From CAYWRZ01 sp964460845 (GTDB lineage Bacteria; Bacteroidota; Bacteroidia; Flavobacteriales_D; UBA2798), in the NCBI GenBank assembly GCA_964460845.1, contig CAYWRZ010000002.1, forward strand, positions 236,599-300,598: a stretch of DNA of 64,000 nucleotides. The letters run 5' to 3'. Below the pieces are notes generated by a model that searched no databases, was not told the DNA's origin, and saw only the letters and a program-made list of their open reading frames with translations. This document shows, one piece after another, positions 25,920-32,991 of this stretch; the stretch's first letter is position 1; each line of letters opens with the position of its first letter. A program made the translations under genes and the position numbers.

Positions 25920-27005
25920 ATGGCTGTAAAAGAACAACTTGAAAAATTGGCCGGAGAGCTAAATTTGCCCGCTGTCACCCTTTCGTTTAACACCCACCGC
26001 ACACATCCCGATACTACGAGCGACGAAATCGTGCTAAAAAATCTGCTGCGGGAAGCCGAAGAAAAAATCATCGCCGAATTCGGAAAACGTGCAGTAGCGC
26101 CGCTGTTACAGCACCTAAGCGACATTCCCTCGCGTGTCGATGTCAATTACCTGCTCGACAGCCTGCATATTTTCGTATCGAACGAGACCTCCGAAATCAT
26201 CAAATTGCCCTGGCCGATCGAAGAAAATAGTCTGCATATTTCGGATAAATTTTCGGTAAGGCCACTTATCAAAGCGTATAGCCGTACGGAAGAATATCAC
26301 CTCTTACTGCTCTCCCAAAGCGGGGCGAAATTGTACGAAGCGATCAACGACAGCATTACTTCGGAAGTGGAAAACGAAGATTTTCCTTTCCCCGAAAATA
26401 TGCACTATATCGACAGCCGTGAAAAAGCCAGCGACCCAAAACAGGTGGACAACATGGTGCGCGAATACCTCAATAAAATCGACAAAGCACTGGTCAGGGT
26501 CTGTCGCCAAACCCAGTTGCGCTGCGTGGTGATTTGCACGGAAGACAATTATAGCCGCTTGCTGCAGGTAGCCGATTCGCCCGCTATTTACCACGGTTAC
26601 CTACCTATAAACTACCACCAAACCCAGCCCCATCACTTAGCCAGGCAGAGCTGGGAATTTATACAGGAAATTCAGCACCGAAGGCGCAAAGAGGCCATTC
26701 GTGAAATGGAAGAGGCGGTATCGGAAGGCAAAGTGCTTACCGATTTGCAGGAAATTTACCGGGCCGCTGTCGAAGGACGCGGAGATCTGCTGATTGTACA
26801 CCGCGAGTACCGGCAGCCGGTTCGTATCCACAGCGACCACCGTATCGAGTATGTGAGCGATAGCACCGCCGCCGGTTCGCTTATCACCAACGACATTACC
26901 AGTCATATCGCCTGGGAAGTATTGTCTAAAAAAGGCCGGGTTATTTTTACCGCACAGGAACAAATTAAAGACCTTGGTGAGCTGACATTGAAAACGCGTT
27001 ACTGA
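25920..27005 (+). CDS. baeRF family 3-like protein (Balon-type ribosome factor relative)
   Basis: A 361-residue cytoplasmic protein that looks like a bacterial archaeo-eukaryotic release factor 1 homologue: an N-terminal alpha/beta domain (VTLSFNTHRTHPD, LLREAEEKI), a middle eRF1-like domain beginning EYHLLLLSQSGAKLYEAI, RCVVICTEDNYSRLLQ and IYHGYLPINYHQT, and a C-terminal domain with AVEGRGDLLIVHREYRQPVRI and GRVIFTAQEQIKDLGEL. No GGQ motif is visible, as in the baeRF families and in the hibernation factor Balon. Its own promoter and long leader suggest stress-regulated expression. Ribosome hibernation is an inference from the family. Confidence 0.78.
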   Translation: MAVKEQLEKLAGELNLPAVTLSFNTHRTHPDTTSDEIVLKNLLREAEEKIIAEFGKRAVAPLLQHLSDIPSRVDVNYLLDSLHIFVSNETSEIIKLPWPIEENSLHISDKFSVRPLIKAYSRTEEYHLLLLSQSGAKLYEAINDSITSEVENEDFPFPENMHYIDSREKASDPKQVDNMVREYLNKIDKALVRVCRQTQLRCVVICTEDNYSRLLQVADSPAIYHGYLPINYHQTQPHHLARQSWEFIQEIQHRRRKEAIREMEEAVSEGKVLTDLQEIYRAAVEGRGDLLIVHREYRQPVRIHSDHRIEYVSDSTAAGSLITNDITSHIAWEVLSKKGRVIFTAQEQIKDLGELTLKTRY

Positions 27006-27118
27006 TCCAAAGCGGATACCACGTAAATCAAAAGTCTGTTGGCCCATACGCCCTTTCCACAAGAGCTGTCTCTTTATACAAAGGCAGCGCTATGCAAAAT
27101 AATACATAGTTAGTTGGC

Positions 27119-27736
27119 TCAGCGATGGGTATAAATAGCGTAAAAATTATTCGGATAAGGCAAGCCTTTACAGTGCCAGGAAGCCATAAACGCATTCCAC
27201 GGAAGGTTACGTACCTCTCCCCAACTGGCAAACTGCACTGCGTCTTTTGACACGCCGTATATAAAGCCCCAATGTAAAGTGTACCAGTTCGGTACTTGCG
27301 ACGATCCGAGCGCTTTTTGCAAATCGTGCAAATCCATCAGTACCATTACGGGCATTTTATATTTTGTAATCCAATTTATCAGCGCGTCACGCTCGTATAT
27401 ACCGTTGCCAAATGCCGCAGCATACCCTTCCTGTGCTTTTATACCACGTTGTTGTAAGGCGCTGAGAATTGTTTCACGAACGGTAAACTTTAGCCCGAAC
27501 AAATTAAAAGGCGGTATCCCCGAAGGAGGAAAATCAGTAAAAAGGGCATCCACCAGTTTGTAATCGTAATGTAGAATTCCGTCTGGACCGGGCTTATAGC
27601 GCTGCAAAGGATAAGGCACTACTTTATAAAAATCGTAGAGTGTCGCGATAGCGGCCTGCCCGCAACTAATCGGGTTCTTCTCCGGATGCGGGTGGTTATC
27701 GTACGTGTAGAGCGTTTTTAATCCTGAAAACGACAT
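27119..27736 (-). CDS. putative C39-like cysteine peptidase, no signal peptide
   Basis: A 205-residue protein with a papain/C39-like pattern: NPISCGQAAIATLYDFY (probable nucleophile C25), NWYTLHWGFIYGVSKD (probable catalytic histidine) and FASWGEVRNLPWNAF (SWG, like the papain NSWG strand). It carries no signal peptide, lipobox or T9SS sorting domain. It lies 22 bp downstream of a metzincin-like gene on the same strand and is probably cotranscribed with it. It could be a processing protease, a toxin or a secreted effector; nothing in the sequence decides. Confidence 0.72.
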   Translation of the reverse strand: MSFSGLKTLYTYDNHPHPEKNPISCGQAAIATLYDFYKVVPYPLQRYKPGPDGILHYDYKLVDALFTDFPPSGIPPFNLFGLKFTVRETILSALQQRGIKAQEGYAAAFGNGIYERDALINWITKYKMPVMVLMDLHDLQKALGSSQVPNWYTLHWGFIYGVSKDAVQFASWGEVRNLPWNAFMASWHCKGLPYPNNFYAIYTHR

Positions 27737-27758
27737 GGGTGAAAATTTATAGGTGCGA

Positions 27759-28328
27759 TTAATACTGAAAAAAAGGACTTTGCTTCAACTGGCTTATATG
27801 ACGGGGCTCGATATCGGTGTTCGGATACTTATACATGCCCTGGTCCATAATAAAATTGGTGCTTGCAGGTGAATGATCCAGCCCGGCGGCATGCCCGAGT
27901 TCATGTCCCATACCGCCAATCCACCTGTTTACAGAAGGTTGGGTCTGATGCAAACCTATAAGTCCGATTATATCGTCGTGCCCCATCACCGCTACACTAC
28001 TCGTGCCTGAACCGCCTCCCGGCGCATCCACATATATTACCCATAAGTTTTGCGGATCATTTTGCTTTGCACCCAATAAACGCGAAGCCTCGGCTAATGA
28101 ATTATAATAAAAATTGGAGCCCGAAAACCAGGTCGTAGGCTTATCGGAAGTAGCGTGAAGTACCGGATCCTGATGCAGCTTAAAAGTTTTTCCGCCAAGC
28201 TTTGTGCGAAACCAGTCCTGTAAGTCATACAGCCCTCTTGCAATTGCCTGGTGCGCGTTCTGGCTGTAGCCGATATTCGCAGGATTAATGTAAACACCAC
28301 GTGTATAATACGTTTTAAAAGAACCCAT
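27759..28328 (-). CDS. putative metzincin-type zinc protease, no signal peptide
   Basis: A 189-residue protein containing the zinc motif HELGHAAGLDH (H142, E143, H146, H152; pattern HExxHxxGxxH) and, 8 residues on, a methionine (FIMDQ, M161) suitable for a Met-turn. These are the diagnostic features of metzincins (M10/M12-like). The protein is minimal: no pro-domain, signal or C-terminal sorting domain, and it starts MGSFKTYYTRGVYINPANIG. It is first of a two-gene unit with the C39-like peptidase, preceded by an AT-rich region with a perfect palindrome. Confidence 0.75.
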   Translation of the reverse strand: MGSFKTYYTRGVYINPANIGYSQNAHQAIARGLYDLQDWFRTKLGGKTFKLHQDPVLHATSDKPTTWFSGSNFYYNSLAEASRLLGAKQNDPQNLWVIYVDAPGGGSGTSSVAVMGHDDIIGLIGLHQTQPSVNRWIGGMGHELGHAAGLDHSPASTNFIMDQGMYKYPNTDIEPRHISQLKQSPFFQY

Positions 28329-28794
28329 AAATAGATAATTAATTTAATTACATAATACTAATAAACAAATACTTATAATTAAGTATTAAATATATTTAAA
28401 GCACTCAATAATTCAAAACAATTCATTAAATAAACATTCTTACTCTTTATTTTCGATAGGCGAAAAGGCATTTGATTGTGTATTTTTGACTTACAGCGTC
28501 ATGCCGTTGAAATGCGATACCGAAAATCCTGAAATCGCCCGATACAAAACCCGCAGGTGTTTATCTGCTGCACCTGAAAAGCGTACGCTGGCACAAAACA
28601 AAAAAAATCAGTCTTTATTTAACGCTGTAATCATGCAATTGTCAATCCGGTACCGTATTTTAGCTGGAAACTCATTTGCATGAAAAAGGCCGCTGCTTTT
28701 TGCGCACTCTTACTTTGACGGTTGCCAACCTGCTTGGTATAGAAGAGTAAAACCCTGTTTTCCGGATAGTTTTAGCCAACTTAATACAATATAC
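28329..28794. other. 466-bp AT-rich gene-free region
   Basis: The first ~120 bp are very AT-rich, unlike the rest of the window, and probably form the promoter region of the minus-strand protease pair. TATTTTTG (28481-28488) matches the -7 consensus on the plus strand, but the 60-residue frame after it (from the ATG at 28501) has no recognisable features and is not called. Confidence 0.6.
28368..28387. promoter_or_regulatory. perfect 8-bp-arm palindrome upstream of the protease pair
   Basis: AATACTTATAATTAAGTATT has 8-bp arms around TAAT and lies 40 bp upstream of the metzincin start. It could be an operator; AT-rich DNA produces such palindromes by chance more readily, so caution applies. 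Confidence 0.4.
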
Positions 28795-29259
28795 ATGAGC
28801 GAATCCACATTCAGTGTCAATGCGGCGATTCAGGTGCTTAAACCGGTCGAAGAAGTATTTGAAGCCATTGTCGATCCCGAAAAAATGACGAATTATTTCA
28901 TTTCGAAAAGTACGGGACGTATGGAAGAAGGCAGCGAACTGCTGTGGACTTTCCCCGAATTTGAAGGGGAATCGCGCATATTGGTCGGGAAAATCGAAAC
29001 AAATAAGCTGGTGTCTTTTTACTGGGAAATAGAGGGCAAATTTCACCTCACTCAAATTGAGCTTACCGGGTATGGCGACCGCACTAAAGTATCGATCACC
29101 GAAACCGGCGGGCAACCCGACGAAGCCGGAATTAACTGGCTCAAAGGCAATACCGAAGGATGGGCTAACTTTTTGGCCTGTCTCAAAGCCTGGCTCGAAT
29201 ACGGCATTCACCTGCGAAAAGGCGCTTTCGATTATCCCAAAACCGACGCGCAATCTTAA
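28795..29259 (+). CDS. SRPBCC/AHSA1-like ligand-binding protein
   Basis: A 154-residue START-like helix-grip protein: an N-terminal strand (FSVNAAIQVLKPVEEVFEAIVDPEKMTNYF), central strands (ELLWTFPEFEGESRILVGKIE, LVSFYWEIEGK) and a C-terminal helix (NTEGWANFLACLKAWLEYGI). This is the AHSA1/SRPBCC pattern of small hydrophobic-ligand-binding or stress proteins. No ligand can be inferred. A GNAT gene follows on the same strand 24 bp later. Confidence 0.85.
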   Translation: MSESTFSVNAAIQVLKPVEEVFEAIVDPEKMTNYFISKSTGRMEEGSELLWTFPEFEGESRILVGKIETNKLVSFYWEIEGKFHLTQIELTGYGDRTKVSITETGGQPDEAGINWLKGNTEGWANFLACLKAWLEYGIHLRKGAFDYPKTDAQS

Positions 29260-29283
29260 TTCGACCCCAAGTTCGGTACAGCT

Positions 29284-29754
29284 ATGCCCGAAAAACCACT
29301 GATACGCCTTTACCAACCCCAAGATAAAGAAGCCCTGCTACAGCTTTTCAGGCTCAACACCCCGCTTTATTTTGCCCCCGAAGAAGAAAAGGATCTGATC
29401 CTTTACCTCGATAATTACAGCGAAAATCATTTTGTGTTGGAACAGGAAGGCGAAATTCTCGGCTGCGGTGGATTCAATTTTTCGGACGACCGACATACCG
29501 GTAAAATAAGTTGGGACATTATCCACCCTGCGCAACAAGGCAAAGGACTGGGAAGCCTGCTTACACAGTATCGCATCGACAAGCTGAAAAGCTTTCCGGA
29601 GATTACTTGTATTTCGGTCAGAACTTCGCAGGTGGCTTTCCGTTTTTACGAAAAACTGGGATTTACACTACGTGAGGTGGTAAAAGATTACTGGGCAGAA
29701 GGCTTTGATATGTACCGTATGGATTTTTACGTGGGTAAAATTTCTGCCGTTTAG
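29284..29754 (+). CDS. GNAT-family N-acetyltransferase
   Basis: A 156-residue acetyl-CoA-dependent transferase: strand-helix start IRLYQPQDKEALLQLFRL, then ILGCGGFNFSDD, the acetyl-CoA loop HPAQQGKGLGSLLTQYRI (Q/RxxGxG/A) and VAFRFYEKLGFTLREVVKDYW. The acceptor substrate cannot be told from sequence. It directly follows the SRPBCC gene and may be cotranscribed with it. Confidence 0.88.
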   Translation: MPEKPLIRLYQPQDKEALLQLFRLNTPLYFAPEEEKDLILYLDNYSENHFVLEQEGEILGCGGFNFSDDRHTGKISWDIIHPAQQGKGLGSLLTQYRIDKLKSFPEITCISVRTSQVAFRFYEKLGFTLREVVKDYWAEGFDMYRMDFYVGKISAV

Positions 29755-29825
29755 CCTAAAACCGCAAGTTTCGGGTTTTTATTCCCCGTCGCGATTCCGA
29801 AATTTGCCGAAAACAAACTCCGGCC

Positions 29826-30668
29826 ATGTACACACAGGATCAGCTTAATTACGAACGCATAGCTGCTGCCATCGGCTACCTACAGGCCCATTACACCGAG
29901 CAGCCCGACCTTGACGAAATTGCCGCAAAAATCCATCTGAGCCCTTTTCATTTCCAACGTTTGTTCAGCGAATGGGCAGGTACCAGTCCCAAAAAATTTC
30001 TGCAATACCTCAGCGTAACGCATGCCAAAAAACTGTTGCGCGAACAAGGAGCCACGCTTTCGCAGACGGCTCACGAAACCGGACTTTCGGGCACCGGACG
30101 ATTGCATGATCTTTTCATCACGCTCGAAGGCATGAGTCCGGCCGAATACAAGCACCGGGGAAAAAACCTGCACATCCGTTACTGCATGGCCGAAAGCCCT
30201 TTCGGCCCGTTGGGTATCGCTTCGACCCCGAAAGGCATTTGTTATATGGCTTTTACCGATAACGCCCATACCTTACTGGCCGACCTGCGCTCGCATTTCC
30301 CAGAGGCTTCTTTGCTGCCGGGCAGCGATCCCCTACAGGAAAAAGCCCTGCGCATTTTTCAGAAAAACCCGCAAGAGTGGCCACAGATCAAGCTGCACCT
30401 GAAAGGCACGCCTTTTCAGCTCAGCGTATGGGCGGCGCTGCTGCGTATCCCCATGGGACGACTTTCGACTTACGGTGAAATAGCGCGCGAAATCGGTCAG
30501 CCTACTGCCGCCAGGGCCGTGGGTACGGCCATCGGGAGCAATCCGGTAGCCTTTCTGATACCCTGCCACCGTGTGATTCAGGCTAGCGGCAAGACAGGAG
30601 GCTATATGTGGGGACCTCTTCGTAAAACGGCACTCATCGGCTGGGAAAGCGCCCGCACCGAACCATGA
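29826..30668 (+). CDS. AraC-type regulator fused to O6-methylguanine-DNA methyltransferase
   Basis: A 280-residue Ada-like protein: an AraC helix-turn-helix domain (about 8-110, with LDEIAAKIHLSPFHFQRLF and SPAEYKHR) joined to an Ogt domain with the acceptor cysteine C247 in IPCHRVIQASG. The N-terminal phosphotriester-sensing zinc domain of E. coli Ada is absent, so the methylation signal for transcriptional activation is unclear. Its stop overlaps the alkB start (ATGA), giving a two-gene alkylation-repair operon. Confidence 0.92.
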   Translation: MYTQDQLNYERIAAAIGYLQAHYTEQPDLDEIAAKIHLSPFHFQRLFSEWAGTSPKKFLQYLSVTHAKKLLREQGATLSQTAHETGLSGTGRLHDLFITLEGMSPAEYKHRGKNLHIRYCMAESPFGPLGIASTPKGICYMAFTDNAHTLLADLRSHFPEASLLPGSDPLQEKALRIFQKNPQEWPQIKLHLKGTPFQLSVWAALLRIPMGRLSTYGEIAREIGQPTAARAVGTAIGSNPVAFLIPCHRVIQASGKTGGYMWGPLRKTALIGWESARTEP

Positions 30669-31270
30669 AGCTTTTTGAACCCGAATCCGAAATGCAACTG
30701 CTGCCCTACGATGGCGAAGCGGTATATTATTCCTCGTTCTTAGATGCCGATAAGGCCGCAGATTATCTGCAAAGCTTACTGCATACCATTGTCTGGAAAA
30801 ACGACGAAGCACTGATTTTCGGAAAACACATTCAGACCCGCCGTCAGGTAGCCTGGTACGGCGACCGTCCTTTCGAATACACCTACTCGGGTATTACCCG
30901 CACCGCCTTATTCTGGACCGACGAGCTACTGGCATTGAAAAACAAGATCAGCGCTTCTACCGGCGAAACGTTCAACTCCTGCCTGCTCAATCTTTATCCC
31001 AGCGGAAAAGAAGGCATGGGCTGGCACAGCGACGCAGAAAAAGATCTTCGTAAAAACGGGACTATTGCTTCGCTCAGCCTGGGAGCCGAACGCAAATTTT
31101 CTTTTCGGCATAAACAAACCCGAGAAAGCGTTTCGCTGAAATTAGCGCCGGGAAGCCTGTTACTAATGAAAGGCAGCACGCAAACACACTGGCTCCACCG
31201 TTTACCTCCGAGCAGCCGCATTCATAGTCTGAGGATCAATCTTACCTTTCGTACCGTCATAATCAGATAA
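30665..31270 (+). CDS. alkB: AlkB-like 2-oxoglutarate/Fe(II) dioxygenase
   Basis: Oxidatively demethylates 1-methyladenine and 3-methylcytosine in DNA. The 201-residue protein has the ABH2/ABH3-like pattern: QVAWYGDRPFEYTYSG, NSCLLNLYPSGKEGMGWHSD with iron ligands H121 and D123, SLGAERKFSFRHK, third ligand H178 in HWLHRLPP, and 2-oxoglutarate arginine(s) in SLRINLTFR. It overlaps the Ada-like gene by 4 bp. Length and motifs are typical of short plant- and bacteria-type AlkB. Confidence 0.93.
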   Translation: MKLFEPESEMQLLPYDGEAVYYSSFLDADKAADYLQSLLHTIVWKNDEALIFGKHIQTRRQVAWYGDRPFEYTYSGITRTALFWTDELLALKNKISASTGETFNSCLLNLYPSGKEGMGWHSDAEKDLRKNGTIASLSLGAERKFSFRHKQTRESVSLKLAPGSLLLMKGSTQTHWLHRLPPSSRIHSLRINLTFRTVIIR

Positions 31271-31349
31271 GCACCGGGCGAAATACATCCTGCTTTACCG
31301 CAAGTGACCGTATTTTTACGTTCTTTAGCCTACTGCTAACTACAAGTGA

Positions 31350-32882
31350 ATGTCCTTACCCGAAACCTCCGGTCTCTCTTCGCATGAGCTTACCATAGGC
31401 GATGTATTTACACCGATCGAATGGGCCGTATTCGCTATTCGGGAGTTTGAAATTTATACAAAATGGATAGAAGGCGCTACGGTATTTGATCCTACTATGG
31501 GCGAAGGCAATCTGTTGGAGGCGCTGATCAGCTACGGATTACAACAGGGCAAACAAATCAGCGAGCTGCCTGTGCACCGCCTGTTCGGGAATGAGCTTAA
31601 CCGAAAGTACTATCAACGTGCGCTGGACAAATTCGACACGCAGTACGGCTTGGATATGAGTTCCAATTTTTCGAACGAAGATTTTCTGAAACTTCGCACT
31701 CCGGCTTATGATCTGTTGTTCGGGAATCCGCCCTGGTGCAATTTTACCCGACTTCCGGAAGCGTATAAAAATGCCGTCAAACAGGATTTTATAGACTACG
31801 ACCTGGTAAGCAGTCCGAAACAATTACTGCTGGGTGGAAGTCGTATCGATATAGCGGCATTGATCATCCAAAAAGCGATTCGGGATTCGCTTGCTCCACA
31901 CGGAAAAGCCGTATTTTTTATGCCGCTGTCCTTATTGCTGAACGACGGTGCGCATCAGCATTTCCGAAATTACCGGGTACGGGAAGTGCAATATGCCCCC
32001 GAAAAAATAGTCGATTTTAAAGGCACCGGCATTTTCGGCACCATCGCTACCCGCCACGGATTAGTGAGCTTTACGCGCGACAAGGCCCCCTCTTTCCCAC
32101 TGCCCTACCTGACCTATACCAACGGCGACTGGCACACCGCGCTGGCTCGCCCGCTGTTTCTCCCCAACGATCCGCTCAGCGTGCGTTCAGCTTCCGAACC
32201 CGAATTGCTGTCAGACTTTACCCCTATCCGGATCAAAAAAGAATCGAAACCCCGACAAGGCATTAATACCGGCGGAGCCAATGCGGTCTTTTTCTTTGAC
32301 CAGTATCGCGACATTGATACGGATACCGTCGAAGTAAGTAACCGACAAGGTCACAAAGCTGTAGTTTCCCGCCACCTGATTTATCCGCTGCTGAGCGCGG
32401 TAGAATTCAGGCAAGGCTTGCAGAATCCTTCCAAATGGGTGTTACTTCCGTACGGTAGCGACGGGAAACCGCTCAGCAGACAAGCGCTTGAACATTACCC
32501 CGAAACCTGGCAGTACCTGCAACAGCAGCAAGCCCTGCTCGAGTCGCGAAAAGGACTCTTACTCAAAGGAATGTTATCGCGCGGTTACTGGTGGGGCTTG
32601 TTGGGCGTGGGCAGCTATAATTTTGCGCCCTATAAAATCGTATGGGAAGCCTCCGGAAAAAACGAGTTCAATCCGATTTTAGCCGAAGGACGCTGGCAGG
32701 TAAACCAGTCTTTACAGGCTTATATCCCCGTAGGCACACGTTCGGAAGCCGAATACCTGCTGTCGCGCTTGCAGGACAAAAAAGTAGAGCATTACCTGCG
32801 TTCCTTAAAGATGGAAGGCACCCTCAGTTGGGCCCAGCCCGGAAAAATCAGAAAGCTGCTTTGTGTAGCCGAGGAAAATTAA
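31350..32882 (+). CDS. solitary N6-adenine DNA methyltransferase
   Basis: A 510-residue class I methyltransferase of the N6-adenine type: SAM-binding motif I FDPTMGEGN (46-54) and catalytic motif IV NPPW (126-129, in LLFGNPPWCNF). After the catalytic domain is a ~300-residue region that could hold target recognition (TPIRIKKES, ISR-like segments). No restriction endonuclease, specificity subunit or DNA helicase is adjacent, so it is an orphan methylase or the modification half of a fused system lacking a recognisable nuclease motif. It follows the alkylation-repair pair by 79 bp. Confidence 0.85.
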   Translation: MSLPETSGLSSHELTIGDVFTPIEWAVFAIREFEIYTKWIEGATVFDPTMGEGNLLEALISYGLQQGKQISELPVHRLFGNELNRKYYQRALDKFDTQYGLDMSSNFSNEDFLKLRTPAYDLLFGNPPWCNFTRLPEAYKNAVKQDFIDYDLVSSPKQLLLGGSRIDIAALIIQKAIRDSLAPHGKAVFFMPLSLLLNDGAHQHFRNYRVREVQYAPEKIVDFKGTGIFGTIATRHGLVSFTRDKAPSFPLPYLTYTNGDWHTALARPLFLPNDPLSVRSASEPELLSDFTPIRIKKESKPRQGINTGGANAVFFFDQYRDIDTDTVEVSNRQGHKAVVSRHLIYPLLSAVEFRQGLQNPSKWVLLPYGSDGKPLSRQALEHYPETWQYLQQQQALLESRKGLLLKGMLSRGYWWGLLGVGSYNFAPYKIVWEASGKNEFNPILAEGRWQVNQSLQAYIPVGTRSEAEYLLSRLQDKKVEHYLRSLKMEGTLSWAQPGKIRKLLCVAEEN

Positions 32883-32991
32883 AAATCCGTCTGTTTCTGT
32901 CTTAATTTATATTCTAAAAAATGTAAATTGAAACGCTTTATAAAAGCGAGTTAGTACGCTCGGAGTAGTATTCCATTTAAAATTCTCGGCC

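Noticed and set aside
28501..28683. 60-residue frame after a TATTTTTG element
   Set aside because: It has no features, poor composition, and no likely ribosome-binding site; listed only as part of the gene-free region.
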